Shown piece after piece: positions 33,588 through 42,618 of a stretch of 55,121 nt of DNA (its first letter is position 1; each line of letters starts with the position of its first letter). The position numbers were made by a program, and so were the translations under genes. The notes below the pieces were generated by a model that was not told the origin of the DNA, did no database searches, and worked only from the letters and a program-made list of their open reading frames with translations. The stretch comes from Candidatus Stackebrandtia faecavium (lineage in GTDB: Bacteria; Actinomycetota; Actinomycetes; Mycobacteriales; Micromonosporaceae). The stretch covers positions 1 to 55,121 of the forward strand of contig DXIM01000179.1 of assembly GCA_019112895.1 (NCBI GenBank), in the 5' to 3' direction.

Positions 33588-34352
33588 CTATGTACCGTAT
33601 CGGCGTTCACGCGTCGAATACGAACGCAATGCGCGCAGGAAATCGACCCGACGGAAATCTGGCCAGTTCATATCGCAGAAATAGAACTCTGAGTACGCCG
33701 ATTGCCACAACAGGAACCCGGAGAGCCGCTGCTCCCCACTCGTGCGAATCAGCAAGTCGGGAGCAGGTTGACCATGCAAGTACAGGTGCTTGGCGATGTG
33801 TTTCTCCTCGACGAGGTCGGCAACCTCCTCGAGGCTGCGACCCTCGCGCGCGTACTCGTGCAGGAGCAACCTCACCGCATCGGCGATCTCCCGGTGCCCG
33901 CCGTAACAGATCGCGAGGTTGATGATGGCGCCCGTATCGCGGTCCTTCGTGCGTTCCGCCGACTCCTTGATGGTGGTCGCGTGCCGCGTCGGAAGCATGT
34001 CGAGCGCCCCCACGGTGCGCAGCTGCCACGGCTGGCCATCAGCCGCCAGTTCCACCGCCAGGTCGGCGATGATCTGCAGCAACGGATCCAGTTCGTCCGC
34101 CGGCCGGGACAGGTTCTCTGTCGACAACAGCCATATCGTCACGTGGCTGATGCCCATGTCGTCGCACCAGCCCAGCAGCCGCTTGACATGGTTCGCACCT
34201 TCGAGGTGGCCGTCCTTCGGATTGACGAAACCCATGTCGCGTGCCCAGCGCCGGTTGCCGTCGACGATCACACCGACATGTTGGGGTAGCGGTCGGTCGG
34301 CCAGCTTTTCAGCCAGCCTTTTTTCGTAGACTTTGTAGAGGAGGTCACGCAT
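33588..34352 (-). CDS. Cis-prenyltransferase, probably short-chain Z-farnesyl diphosphate synthase type
   Basis: A protein of about 254 residues. The UppS-family blocks are all present: HVGVIVDGNRRWAR with the catalytic Asp, WLLSTENLSRP, INLAICYGGHREI and LIRTSGEQRLSGFLLWQSAY. The sequence, including the N-terminal RDLLYKVYEKRLAE, recalls Rv1086 of M. tuberculosis, the omega,E,Z-farnesyl diphosphate synthase, more than the long-chain enzyme Rv2361c. It would feed decaprenyl phosphate synthesis for cell-wall assembly. ATG 34352 or the in-frame GTG 34358 are the possible starts. A general uppS label would also be defensible. Confidence 0.85.
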   Translation of the reverse strand: MRDLLYKVYEKRLAEKLADRPLPQHVGVIVDGNRRWARDMGFVNPKDGHLEGANHVKRLLGWCDDMGISHVTIWLLSTENLSRPADELDPLLQIIADLAVELAADGQPWQLRTVGALDMLPTRHATTIKESAERTKDRDTGAIINLAICYGGHREIADAVRLLLHEYAREGRSLEEVADLVEEKHIAKHLYLHGQPAPDLLIRTSGEQRLSGFLLWQSAYSEFYFCDMNWPDFRRVDFLRALRSYSTRERRYGT

Positions 34353-34374
34353 CGCCACAGCATGTAAGCCTAGC

Positions 34375-34422
34375 GGGCTGCCTGGCCGGCGACCATACTC
34401 GGTCGTCTCGGCCAGACAGCCC
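34375..34422 (-). terminator. Terminator hairpin downstream of pckG
   Basis: Arms of 14 nt (34375-34388 and 34409-34422, one mismatch) enclose a 20-nt loop, starting 8 bp after the pckG stop on the minus strand. No U-run follows. It should insulate pckG from the prenyl synthase gene. Confidence 0.65.
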
Positions 34423-34429
34423 ACCTGAT

Positions 34430-36271
34430 TTAGCTGGTAACGCCCAAACGGGCCTTCAGCGCATCGAGTTCGGTCCACAAAACGCCCGGAAGCTTATCGC
34501 CGAACTTCTCGAACCATTCGGTGATCAGCGGGATCTCCTCGCGCCATTCGTCGACATCGACCTTCAGCGCCGCGGCAAGGTCCTCGGGATCGACGTCGAT
34601 CCCGTCAAGGTCGAGCGATTCCGGCTTCGGCACCAGGCCGACCGGGGTCTCAACGGCTTCAGCCTTACCTTCGAGGCGTTCCACGACCCACTTCAGGACA
34701 CGGCTGTTTTCGCCGAAACCTGGCCACAGGAAACGCCGGTCGCCGCCGCGACGGAACCAGTTGACGTAGAAGATCTTCGGCAACTTATCGGTCTCACCGG
34801 CCCCGTCGGCACCCTTGCCCATTTCGATCCAGTGACGGAAATAGTCACCGGCGTTGTAGCCGATGAACGGCAGCATCGCCATGGGGTCACGACGCACGAC
34901 ACCGACCTTGCCGGTCGCCGCGGCGGTCGTCTCCGACGACAACGTGGCGCCCTGGAACACGCCGTGCACCCAGTCACGCGACTCACTGATCAGCGGAATC
35001 GTCGTCGCGCGCCGACCACCAAACAGCATGGCGTCGATAGGGACACCCTGAGGGTCCTCGTACGCGTCCGCCAAGATGGGGACCTGCTTGATCGGCGTGC
35101 AGAAACGGCTGTTCGGGTGAGACGAAGGCTCGGACGAATCAGGCGTCCAGTCTCGGCCTTTCCAGTCGGTCAAGTGGGCGGGTGGTTCTCCCATGCCTTC
35201 CCACCAGACGTCACCGTCGTCGGTCAGCGCGACGTTGGTGAACAGCGAGTTGCCTTTCTCGATCGTGCGCATCGCGTTCGGGTTGGTCTTGTAGTCGGTA
35301 CCGGGAGCGACACCGAACAGGCCGTACTCCGGGTTGACCGCGTACAGGCGGCCGTCATCACCGAAACGCAGCCAGGCGATGTCGTCGCCCAGGGTCTCGA
35401 CTTTCCAGCCCGGGATCGTCGGCTCGAGCATGGCCAGGTTCGTCTTGCCGCACGCGCTTGGGAAGGCCCCGGTGACGTGGTAGACCTTGCCTTCTGGGCT
35501 CGTGAGCCGCAGGATCAGCATGTGCTCGGCGAGCCAGCCTTCATCGCGTCCCATGGCGGAACCGATGCGCAGCGAATAACACTTCTTGCCCAGCAACGAG
35601 TTACCGCCGTAGCCGGAGCCGTACGACCAGATCTCCCGGGTCTCCGGGAAGTGCGAGATGTACTTGGTTTCGCTGCATGGCCACACGACGTCATCTTGGC
35701 CGTCTACCAGCGGTGCACCGACCGAATGCATCGCGGGAACGAAGTCGGCGTTGTCGCCCATCGCTTCCAGGACGTGGCTGCCCATGCGCGCCATGATGCG
35801 CATACTGACCGCAACGTAGGCGGAGTCGGTAATCTCGACGCCGAACATCGGGCTTTCCGCGGTCAGCGGACCCATGCAAAACGGGATGACATACATTGTG
35901 CGGCCGCGCATGCAGCCGTCGTACAACTTCGTCATCGTCTGCTTCATTTCTTCCGGCGCCATCCAGTTGTTGGTGGGGCCCGCGTCGGATTCGTCGACGC
36001 TGCAAATGAAAGTGCGACCTTCGACCCGTGCGACGTCTGTGGGGTCAGTCCGTGCCCAAAACGAGTTCGGTTTCTTTTCCTCGTTCAGTTTCACCAGCGT
36101 CCCGGCCTGGACGAGTTGGTCGGTGAGCTCGTTCCATTCATCTTGCGAACCGTCGCACCACCTCACCCGGTCGGGAGTGGTTAGCTCGGCCATCTGCTTC
36201 ACCCAGGAAAGCAGTCGCTTATGCCCTGTAGGCGCTGCGTCTAGTCCCGGAATCGCGACCGATGCGCTCAT
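34430..36271 (-). CDS. pckG: Phosphoenolpyruvate carboxykinase (GTP)
   Basis: A 613-residue enzyme, the usual length for the GTP-dependent class, converting oxaloacetate and GTP to PEP, GDP and CO2. It has the P-loop [13 protein letters not shown] with the reactive Cys, the substrate block [18 protein letters not shown], and the N-terminal [14 protein letters not shown] typical of this class. The gene is monocistronic, with a hairpin after it and a 300-bp region upstream containing a perfect dyad at 36443-36461. It supports growth on C4 acids or fatty acids together with glpX. Confidence 0.95.
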   Translation of the reverse strand: MSASVAIPGLDAAPTGHKRLLSWVKQMAELTTPDRVRWCDGSQDEWNELTDQLVQAGTLVKLNEEKKPNSFWARTDPTDVARVEGRTFICSVDESDAGPTNNWMAPEEMKQTMTKLYDGCMRGRTMYVIPFCMGPLTAESPMFGVEITDSAYVAVSMRIMARMGSHVLEAMGDNADFVPAMHSVGAPLVDGQDDVVWPCSETKYISHFPETREIWSYGSGYGGNSLLGKKCYSLRIGSAMGRDEGWLAEHMLILRLTSPEGKVYHVTGAFPSACGKTNLAMLEPTIPGWKVETLGDDIAWLRFGDDGRLYAVNPEYGLFGVAPGTDYKTNPNAMRTIEKGNSLFTNVALTDDGDVWWEGMGEPPAHLTDWKGRDWTPDSSEPSSHPNSRFCTPIKQVPILADAYEDPQGVPIDAMLFGGRRATTIPLISESRDWVHGVFQGATLSSETTAAATGKVGVVRRDPMAMLPFIGYNAGDYFRHWIEMGKGADGAGETDKLPKIFYVNWFRRGGDRRFLWPGFGENSRVLKWVVERLEGKAEAVETPVGLVPKPESLDLDGIDVDPEDLAAALKVDVDEWREEIPLITEWFEKFGDKLPGVLWTELDALKARLGVTS

Positions 36272-36442
36272 TCGCTTGCTCCTTTGTTAACGGCGGCGGT
36301 GGTTTGGCACGCGAACGCTGGGCGCGTGTGCCCGCGGCGTGAATCGAAGCCAGCGTATGCCTGTGGGCTATGTCGCAAACACTAAAGAACGGGACAAAGC
36401 CGCACAAAACCGATCGACCCGCGCCTGGACTGACTACGCGCG

Positions 36443-36461
36443 CAGTTTTCGGCGAAAACTG
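36443..36461. promoter_or_regulatory. Perfect dyad upstream of pckG
   Basis: CAGTTTTC (36443-36450) and GAAAACTG (36454-36461) form 8-bp perfect arms with a 3-nt spacer, about 170 bp upstream of the pckG start. The odd-length spacing suits a dimeric repressor or activator. No regulator gene is adjacent; the nearest candidate is the ribbon-helix-helix-like protein at 36579. Confidence 0.4.
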
Positions 36462-36517
36462 GCACATGATCGCGCATTTACACGCAATTATGCGCACGAA
36501 ACCACCATAAATACAGT

Positions 36518-36560
36518 AACGCCGTTCGTGCGCTCCCCTCTTTCGCGCACGAACGGCGTT
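36518..36560 (-). terminator. Terminator hairpin of the gene at 36579
   Basis: Perfect 16-bp arms (36518-36533 and 36545-36560) with an 11-nt loop begin 18 bp after the stop of the minus-strand gene at 36579. T-rich sequence follows on that strand. This is one of the strongest hairpins in the window. Confidence 0.8.
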
Positions 36561-36578
36561 CACAACTTGCAAATCACT

Positions 36579-37136
36579 TCACGTGATGTCCGGTCCTTTA
36601 CGACGCAACTCGTCAACGCCGGACATCGCGGTACGCAACTCGGACAGCCACGAATCAGCATGCTCCCCCACGAGCCGCACACACCAGGCGAGCGCGTCCG
36701 AACGTGACCGCGCAACCCCGGAATCCACAAGAGTGTCGAGCACACGACGTTCAGGCTGCCGCAGGCGCGACATGACGGGCACCGTTTGATGCGTGAATAC
36801 GATCTTCGTTCCGCCGCATTGAGCTCCCCAGCTCGCGCGGCGCTGGTACCGGTGCTGAATCTGCTGTGCGATCTGGATGCGCTGATCGCGTGTCGCCTCA
36901 CGGAACCTGCTGATGCGCCCTTCCTCGGCCGCGGCCCGGTCGGCATCCGTGGCGTCGGGCTCGTATGTCGGAGGCTCGAGCGTCCCGATGATGATCAATT
37001 CGTCCCGGTCGGCCGATATCTCCGGCAGTCCCGTGAACCAATCGTCCGGGACTCGCCCCCCTATCCAACCGGCGGCATCGGCGGCCTCCGGTGCTTCTGC
37101 GTATCGCCAACTGCCAGTGGCTTCACGGTTATGCAT
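36579..37136 (-). CDS. Conserved actinobacterial protein with ribbon-helix-helix-like C-terminus
   Basis: A 185-residue protein starting at ATG 37136 with GGGAG 6 bp upstream. The N-terminal part has GSWRYAEAPEAADAAGWIGG and ELIIIGTLEPPTYE. A basic, Gln-rich middle (RIQIAQQIQHRYQRRASWGAQCGG) follows, then strand TKIVFTHQTVPVMSRL. The end, RVLDTLVDSGVARSRSDALAWCVRLVG, resembles ribbon-helix-helix DNA-binding proteins. It is probably a transcription factor; targets are unknown. A dyad sits 51 bp upstream of its start, suggesting autoregulation. Confidence 0.65.
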   Translation of the reverse strand: MHNREATGSWRYAEAPEAADAAGWIGGRVPDDWFTGLPEISADRDELIIIGTLEPPTYEPDATDADRAAAEEGRISRFREATRDQRIQIAQQIQHRYQRRASWGAQCGGTKIVFTHQTVPVMSRLRQPERRVLDTLVDSGVARSRSDALAWCVRLVGEHADSWLSELRTAMSGVDELRRKGPDIT

Positions 37137-37186
37137 GCCGAACTCCCTTTGATGATGGCAGCGATGAATCGCGCGATAAGCCGTAT

Positions 37187-37200
37187 TCTTGCTTACAAGA
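37187..37200. promoter_or_regulatory. Dyad upstream of the ribbon-helix-helix-like gene
   Basis: TCTTG-CTTA-CAAGA forms perfect 5-bp arms and extends with one mismatch to ATTCTTG/CAAGATT (37185-37202). It lies about 51-64 bp upstream of ATG 37136, at a typical promoter distance. It is a candidate autoregulatory operator. Confidence 0.45.
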
Positions 37201-37240
37201 TTACACGATGCCGACAATTACTTGAACCTCGCTAGACCGC

Positions 37241-37285
37241 AAAAAACCCTGCCCCGAGTGATTTCACTCAAACGGGTGCAGGGTT
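37241..37285 (-). terminator. Rho-independent terminator
   Basis: On the minus strand, arms built on AACCCTGC and GCAGGGTT close a long stem with an inner AGTG/CACT hairpin, followed directly by TTTTTT. It lies about 20 bp after the stop of the small membrane protein gene at 37304. This is the most classical intrinsic terminator in the window. Confidence 0.85.
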
Positions 37286-37303
37286 CGCGTTGACGAGTTG
37301 CGG

Positions 37304-37585
37304 TCAGTCGGAAGAAGAATCCGAGCTGCCGCTGTCGGAAGCGTTGCCGTGACTCGTATCGGAAGTATCGCTATGGTTCATCGTCATGTCGTCGGACGCA
37401 TGCGCCACGTCCTGATTCGGGAACTCGGCGGGCAAACGGCGTAGCCGCTTGTTCATGCTGCGGATCAGGAAAACGATCGCGATTGCCAACACCAAAATGA
37501 TGAACAGGCCCGTCGGGCCAGCGAGGCCACCGCCACGGGTGTCGCCGAAATTGTTAACGCCTTCTTCGGCCAAGATCTCGATCAC
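37304..37585 (-). CDS. Small single-pass membrane protein
   Basis: A 93-residue protein. One membrane helix (about 27-43, LFIILVLAIAIVFLIRS) is followed by a basic stop-transfer stretch (MNKRLRRLP) and a Ser/Asp/His-rich acidic tail. The topology is probably N-out, C-in. Similar short proteins sit beside ung in other actinobacteria. Function unknown. It follows ung by 50 bp on the same strand and ends at a strong terminator. Confidence 0.65.
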   Translation of the reverse strand: MIEILAEEGVNNFGDTRGGGLAGPTGLFIILVLAIAIVFLIRSMNKRLRRLPAEFPNQDVAHASDDMTMNHSDTSDTSHGNASDSGSSDSSSD

Positions 37586-37634
37586 AACGACCAGGCTACT
37601 CTGCTGTGCGCACCCAATCAGCTCTGGTCGCCGG

Positions 37635-38309
37635 TCATGCCGGCAAACGCCAGTCCACCGGCTCCCCGCCTTGCTGCGCCAACAGCGCGTTCGCGCGGCT
37701 GAACGGACGCGAACCGAAAAAGCCCGAACGCGCCGACAACGGGCTCGGGTGCGGGGATTCGATACACGGCACGGACCCCAGCAGTGGCTTCAAGTTACGC
37801 GCATCGCGCCCCCACAGGATCGCCACGAGTGGACCACCCCGCGCAGCCAACGCTTCGATCGCCTGTTGCGTGACCTTCTCCCACCCTTTGCCCCGGTGAG
37901 AAGCCGACTGACCGGGACGCACTGTCAACGCTCTGTTCAACAGCAAGACGCCCTGATCAGCCCAGGCAGTCAGATCGCCATTGGCCGGGAGTGGGTGTCC
38001 CAGGTCGTCCCGATACTCGTTGAAGATGTTCACCAGGCTCTTGGGCAAGGGCCGAACGTCGGGAGCGACCGCGAAACTGAGACCTATCGCATGCCCCGGT
38101 GTGGGATAGGGATCCTGCCCGACGATCAGTACCCGAACGTCATCGAACGGCTGGGTGAACGCGCGCAGGACGTGGTCTCCTGCCGGCAGATACGAATGAC
38201 CGGCGGCGATTTCCTCCCGCAGGAACTTGCCCATGGCCGAGATGTCGCCGGCCACTGGTTCGAGGGCCTTGGCCCAACCCTTATCGAGGATCTCTTCAAG
38301 CTGTCGCAC
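37635..38309 (-). CDS. ung: Uracil-DNA glycosylase, family 1
   Basis: A 224-residue protein that removes uracil from DNA in base-excision repair. Motif A is [15 protein letters not shown] with the catalytic Asp; actinobacterial enzymes often have Pro after the Tyr where E. coli has His. The uracil-recognition strand [12 protein letters not shown] and the minor-groove loop HPSPLSA with the essential His are intact. GTG 38309 lies 10 bp after the ilvA stop, so the two may be co-transcribed. Confidence 0.93.
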   Translation of the reverse strand: MRQLEEILDKGWAKALEPVAGDISAMGKFLREEIAAGHSYLPAGDHVLRAFTQPFDDVRVLIVGQDPYPTPGHAIGLSFAVAPDVRPLPKSLVNIFNEYRDDLGHPLPANGDLTAWADQGVLLLNRALTVRPGQSASHRGKGWEKVTQQAIEALAARGGPLVAILWGRDARNLKPLLGSVPCIESPHPSPLSARSGFFGSRPFSRANALLAQQGGEPVDWRLPA

Positions 38310-38319
38310 GGCGGAGATT

Positions 38320-39543
38320 CTAGTGTGCGCTTGCGTCCCAACCGGACAAGGCATACCCCGCGTCCCGTAGCGCCTGCCCGAGATGGGCCGCATGATCTTC
38401 CCCGCGGGTTTCGACCGACAGCGCGACCGCGACCTCACCGACACGCAGACTCGGATCGTGCCGCCGATGGACCACATCGACAACGTTGCCGCCGCGGTCG
38501 GCTACGAGACTCAGGATCGACGCCAGCGCGCCAGGACGGTCGGGGCAGCGCACGGTGCAGCGCAGGAAGCGACCCGAGGCAGCCAGGCCGTGTTCGATGA
38601 TGCGAAGCAACAACAGCGGGTCGATATTTCCACCGGATAGGACAACCACGGTGTCATCCTCCGGATGGAAGGCGCCCGACTGCAGGGCCGCGACCCCCAC
38701 GGCACCTGCGGGTTCACACAAGATCTTATTGCGCTCCAACAGCAGCAGCACGGCCCGCGATATGTCTTCATCGGACACAGTGACGACCTCGTCGACGAGC
38801 GCATCCACATGAGTAAACGTCACCTCGCCGGGGCGCTTGACCTTGATACCGTCGGCCAAGGTGGTCACATCAGTCAGCCCGACGGGCCTGCCATGCCGCA
38901 ACGACGACGGGAATGCGGCAGCGCCATCGGCCTGCACTCCCACCACTTTGACGTCCGGCCGGGTCGCCTTTACGGCCGCGGCGATCCCGGAGACGAGGCC
39001 ACCTCCACCGACACCCACCACGATGTTCTTGACTTGCGGGGACTGTTCGAGGATCTCCAGGCCGACAGTTCCTTGGCCCGCGATCACATCCGGATGGTCA
39101 AAGGGGTGGATGAACTCGGCGCCGGTATCGGCGGCATGAGCCTTCGCCCTGGCCAACGATTCATCGACTGTGGCGCCGACAAGTTCCACCTCGGCTCCGT
39201 AGCTTCGGGTGGCGGCCACCTTAGGCAACGGGGCCCCCGTCGGCATGAATACTGTGGCGCGGATGCCAAGCTCACGCGCCGCCACAGCGACACCCTGGGC
39301 GTGGTTACCGGCGCTTGCGGCCACCACACCGGCCTGCCGCTGCTGCGCCGACAGTCGACTCATGCGCACGTATGCTCCGCGAACCTTGAACGCGCCGGCT
39401 CGTTGAAGGTTCTCGCATTTGTAGTGAACCGCGCCCAGTTTCGGGTCGAGGCCCTTGGCGCGAAACAACGGAGTCGTGCGCGCCATCTGCGCCAAGGTCT
39501 CACGTGCCGCGCGTATTTCTTCAACGGTGACAAGCGACGTCAT
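38320..39543 (-). CDS. ilvA: Threonine ammonia-lyase (biodegradative-length, ACT domain)
   Basis: A 407-residue PLP enzyme converting threonine to 2-oxobutanoate and ammonia. PLP Lys lies in [11 protein letters not shown], with the asparagine loop [11 protein letters not shown] and the phosphate-binding [10 protein letters not shown]. The C-terminal about 80 residues ([20 protein letters not shown]) form an ACT domain, likely an amino-acid-sensing regulatory module. The total length suits the single-ACT type. ATG 39543 is preferred; 39555 is also possible. ung follows closely downstream. Confidence 0.9.
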   Translation of the reverse strand: MTSLVTVEEIRAARETLAQMARTTPLFRAKGLDPKLGAVHYKCENLQRAGAFKVRGAYVRMSRLSAQQRQAGVVAASAGNHAQGVAVAARELGIRATVFMPTGAPLPKVAATRSYGAEVELVGATVDESLARAKAHAADTGAEFIHPFDHPDVIAGQGTVGLEILEQSPQVKNIVVGVGGGGLVSGIAAAVKATRPDVKVVGVQADGAAAFPSSLRHGRPVGLTDVTTLADGIKVKRPGEVTFTHVDALVDEVVTVSDEDISRAVLLLLERNKILCEPAGAVGVAALQSGAFHPEDDTVVVLSGGNIDPLLLLRIIEHGLAASGRFLRCTVRCPDRPGALASILSLVADRGGNVVDVVHRRHDPSLRVGEVAVALSVETRGEDHAAHLGQALRDAGYALSGWDASAH

Positions 39544-39580
39544 AGCAACGATCATGCCATCCGGCTCAAGCCTCAGAACA

Positions 39581-39616
39581 TGCGAAACGGCCCGGAACTT
39601 TCCGGGCCGTTTCGCA
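39581..39616 (-). terminator. Terminator hairpin downstream of greA
   Basis: Perfect 16-bp arms (39581-39596 and 39601-39616) with an ACTT loop, starting 19 bp after the greA stop. It lies between greA and ilvA on the same strand and should end the greA transcript. Confidence 0.8.
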
Positions 39617-39634
39617 TCGATGTAGCGTCGGGCG

Positions 39635-40135
39635 TCATCCCGTGAACGGTTCGATTTTGAGCACAACAACCTTGAGCTCGACCTCGGAGGGCGCCATGTA
39701 GGTGACGGTGTCGCCTTCGACGTGGCCCAGGATCGCCGCACCGAGCGCCGATTCCGGGCTGTAGACCGTCATGTCCGTCGTGGCGGAGATCTCGCGCGAA
39801 CCCAACAGGAAAGTCTCGGTGTCATTCGGGTCACCATCGAACGCGATCGTGACCACGTTTCCGGCAGCAACCTCGCGAGCTGATGGGGCCTCGCCCACCT
39901 GGGCGGTGCGCAGGAGGTCTTCCAGGTAGCGAATCCTCGCCTCCATTTTGCCCTGTTCTTCCTTTGCGGCGTGATACCCGCCGTTTTCGCGAAGGTCACC
40001 TTCCTCTCGCCGCTCGTTGATCTCGGCAGCCATAGCTGGCCGACCCGCAATGAGCTCTTGCAGTTCGGCCGTGAGCCGATCGTGGGCTTCGGGTGACAGC
40101 CAAGCGCCCTTTGGGCTATTCGCAGACGTAGACAC
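39635..40135 (-). CDS. greA: Transcription elongation factor GreA
   Basis: A 166-residue protein. The N-terminal coiled coil (about 10-85) carries the tip acidic motif INERREEGDLRENGGYHAAK, which reaches the RNA polymerase active site to stimulate cleavage of backtracked RNA. The C-terminal FKBP-like domain contains YSPESALGAAILGHVEGD. GTG 40135 is chosen because GGAGG lies 8 bp upstream. It sits beside DUF4307 and mca as in mycobacteria. Confidence 0.95.
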   Translation of the reverse strand: MSTSANSPKGAWLSPEAHDRLTAELQELIAGRPAMAAEINERREEGDLRENGGYHAAKEEQGKMEARIRYLEDLLRTAQVGEAPSAREVAAGNVVTIAFDGDPNDTETFLLGSREISATTDMTVYSPESALGAAILGHVEGDTVTYMAPSEVELKVVVLKIEPFTG

Positions 40136-40258
40136 GGTTGCAACCTCCGGACGGAAGTATTGGATAATGGACAAATAAATACGGAGAATGGGGGCGTATT
40201 GCCGTTGTCCGTTATATAGACAAACTACCAGCGTAACGCCCAGAAACGCGAATGCTAA

Positions 40259-40669
40259 TTACGTGGGATAACAACGCAGCAACTCACCGGTGACCGGCTT
40301 GGCGGAGGTTTCAAGGGTGTACGTCACCCTCACAGACGGCTCCTCCGCCTCAATAGAGACTTCGGCATTGCCAACCTGCGCCCCGTCCTTTGAACGGGCT
40401 CGAACCACGCAAGTGGCGTCGGCACCTTCGGGTTTATGCACATCGAAGGTCACGGTCACATGTCGCTCATCCGTATCGAATGCCACGACATCACCGGTGT
40501 AGTCCATACCGCCGTACTGGTTGTACATCGACAACCCGATGGCAACCCCGCCAATCAAGAAAACGCTGGCAGCGCCGCCGACGAGCAACTTCGAGGGCTT
40601 GCCGCCTTCACGGCGACGGCCGTAGCGACCAGGAGGGAAGCGCACATCAGTGGTGCGTGTCTCATCCAT
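40259..40669 (-). CDS. DUF4307 membrane-anchored protein
   Basis: A 136-residue protein. A basic cytoplasmic N-terminus with PPGRYGRRREGGKPSK precedes one membrane helix (about 28-49) and an extracytoplasmic beta-sandwich-like domain with HVTVTFDVHKPEGADATCVVRARSKDGAQVG. This matches DUF4307, an actinobacterial family found between greA and mca. Function unknown. It is divergent from mca with 133 bp between starts. Confidence 0.85.
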   Translation of the reverse strand: MDETRTTDVRFPPGRYGRRREGGKPSKLLVGGAASVFLIGGVAIGLSMYNQYGGMDYTGDVVAFDTDERHVTVTFDVHKPEGADATCVVRARSKDGAQVGNAEVSIEAEEPSVRVTYTLETSAKPVTGELLRCYPT

Positions 40670-40802
40670 CCTGCTCGCCTTTTTCTCGCTAGTTTTCGTT
40701 CATGTCGGGAAGAATTGATTCTGGCAGACGGTTACAACAACCGACTGCTGGTATCAATCACCTGAGATCTTAAGCCATACCCGAAACACGAAGGTAGCAA
40801 CT

Positions 40803-41675
40803 GTGACGAAGCAACTGCGTTTGATGTGCGTGCACGCTCATCCCGATGACGAGTCGAGCAAAGGCGCGGCGACGATGGCGCGTTACGCCGCGGAAGGCGT
40901 CGACGTCCTCGTCGCGACGTGTACTGGTGGAGAACGTGGCAGCGTCCTGAATCCCAAAATGGATCGGCCGGAGATTTGGCGGGACATGGCGAATGTCCGG
41001 GCGAAAGAAATGGAGCGCGCACGCGAAATTCTTGGAGTCAAACAGTCTTGGCTCGGATTTGTCGATTCTGGCCTACCGGACGGTTGGCTGCCCAATTCGG
41101 ATGTTTCTCTCCCCGAAGACTGCTTCTACAATGAACCCCTCGAAGTGGCCACCGCTCCCCTGGTCAAGATCATGCGTGAATTCAAACCGCACGTCGTCAC
41201 CACCTATGACGAAGACGGCGGGTACCCCCACCCGGACCACATCAAGACCCACCAGGTCAGCATGGAAGCGTTCGAGGCGGCCGGCGACGGCGACAGGTAC
41301 CAGGAATTCGGCGAACCCTGGCAGCCGTTGAAGCTCTACTACCAGATCTCCTTCGGGCGTGCCCGCATGCTGGCCCTCCACGAGGCGCTGCTTGCCGAAG
41401 GCATGGAATCTCCATACGACAAATGGCTCGAGAACCGGGACTGGACCAACGACAAGGGCAAGCGCGTCACCACGCGAATCGAATGCGCATCGTACTTCCC
41501 CGTGCGGGACGACGCTTTGCGCGCGCACGCCACGCAGGTGGACCCCGATGGCGGCTGGTTCCGTGTGCCCATGGAGATCCAGCAGAAAGCCTGGCCGACT
41601 GAGGATTACGAGCTGGTGAAATCACACGTCGAAACCTCGGCGACCGAGACCGACCTTTTCGAAGGGATCCGCTAA
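40803..41675 (+). CDS. mca: Mycothiol S-conjugate amidase
   Basis: A 290-residue zinc amidase that cleaves mycothiol S-conjugates, releasing mercapturic acids in detoxification. The zinc-binding AHPDDESSKG and GGYPHPDHIKTH motifs are intact, as is CTGGERGSVLNP. The length and the C-terminal WFRVPMEIQQKAWPTEDYELV favour Mca over the related deacetylase MshB. The start is GTG 40803. Its presence shows that the host uses mycothiol and fits the two DinB-type genes. Confidence 0.92.
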   Translation: MTKQLRLMCVHAHPDDESSKGAATMARYAAEGVDVLVATCTGGERGSVLNPKMDRPEIWRDMANVRAKEMERAREILGVKQSWLGFVDSGLPDGWLPNSDVSLPEDCFYNEPLEVATAPLVKIMREFKPHVVTTYDEDGGYPHPDHIKTHQVSMEAFEAAGDGDRYQEFGEPWQPLKLYYQISFGRARMLALHEALLAEGMESPYDKWLENRDWTNDKGKRVTTRIECASYFPVRDDALRAHATQVDPDGGWFRVPMEIQQKAWPTEDYELVKSHVETSATETDLFEGIR

Positions 41676-41687
41676 CACGAACGACGA

Positions 41688-41723
41688 TGTCGCGGGCGCC
41701 CAGCCGTGGGCGGTCCCGCGACA
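41688..41723. terminator. Terminator between mca and yqgE
   Basis: Outer arms TGTCGCGGG (41688-41696) and CCCGCGACA (41715-41723) are perfect, and an inner stem CGCCCA/TGGGCG extends the hairpin. It starts 12 bp after the mca stop and lies 28 bp after the stop of the convergent YqgE gene, so it probably serves both. Confidence 0.75.
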
Positions 41724-41751
41724 CGTTCTATCGCCACAATTGCCGCGCGGA

Positions 41752-42342
41752 TCAGTTGTGACTCGGGTCCGCCGGGTACATGGCCACGGCACCGGTGAGG
41801 CCACCTTGCCGGCGCCACACCATCGACCACAGGTCTTCGGGCCGCGAATCAAACGGGTCGCCCGGTAGCGAATCGAAGACCATCCAGGCACCGTCGTTGA
41901 TCTCGTCGGACAGCTGCTCGGATTCCCAGCTGGCATAACCGGCGAAGACGCGCATGCCTTCGAGCGAACCGTTCAGCGGTTCCGGGTCGGCCGACAGGTC
42001 CAGCGTCCCCAGACGTCCGAGAAACGGTTTGAAACACGACGGCTGGCCGGCGTCGTTACGGATCCACCCGAGCGCGATCGCAGCCTCCGGCTGCACCGGT
42101 CCGCCCTCGAACAACACCGCAGGTTCTTGAGTGAGTTCGCACCAATCGCCCAATACTTCTGCGACGGGCACTTCAGTGGCACGGTTCAAAACGACGCCGA
42201 GGGCTCCCGCCGATTCGTGACTCACCAACAAAACGACAGTGCGCTCGAAGTTCGGATCCTGCAAGGCGGGGGTGGCGACCAGCAAACGTCCCACAAGTGA
42301 TTCGGCCTGGTGCTCGACCATGCCTGGTTCTTGTGAAGTCAT
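41752..42342 (-). CDS. YqgE/AlgH family protein (UPF0301)
   Basis: A 196-residue protein. It has LVGRLLVATPALQDPNFERTVVLLV, HESAGALGVVLNRA and VRVFAGYASWESEQL-type blocks (here MRVFAGYASWESEQL), which define the YqgE/AlgH family. Structure is known for members but biochemical function is not. ATG 42342 follows GAGGAGGGG. It stands alone between mca and a 280-bp gap. Confidence 0.88.
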   Translation of the reverse strand: MTSQEPGMVEHQAESLVGRLLVATPALQDPNFERTVVLLVSHESAGALGVVLNRATEVPVAEVLGDWCELTQEPAVLFEGGPVQPEAAIALGWIRNDAGQPSCFKPFLGRLGTLDLSADPEPLNGSLEGMRVFAGYASWESEQLSDEINDGAWMVFDSLPGDPFDSRPEDLWSMVWRRQGGLTGAVAMYPADPSHN

Positions 42343-42618
42343 GGCTGCCCCTCCTCACCTCTATCTCGACGGTCACCTTGAACTGCACGCTATCCGCTTT
42401 ACGAGGTATTGCAAACAGCCTCCCGCACAATAACCACACACGGACAGTAAAGCGTCGGCAATCCGACATACCTGCGGGCGCTTCGCGCGAATGCGCAGCG
42501 GCGAGTCATGTGATAACGAACGAAAACTCGCGCCGCACCGAAACCCAGGAATGGGCTTCAGCGGACGCGAGACATTTAGGAGGAGAAAAGACCTGCGGCG
42601 TGCAGAACCCGACGTGGC

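Noticed and set aside
36391..36400. GGACAAAGC half-site in the pckG upstream region
   Set aside because: One half-site identical to the operon palindrome, but no second half at the right spacing; a 9-mer match in 55 kb is expected by chance.
40205..40223. TTGTC-N9-GACAA upstream of greA as a second Crp-like site
   Set aside because: The spacing (N9) and half-site do not match TGTCC-N6-GGACA, and the arms are only 5 bp long.
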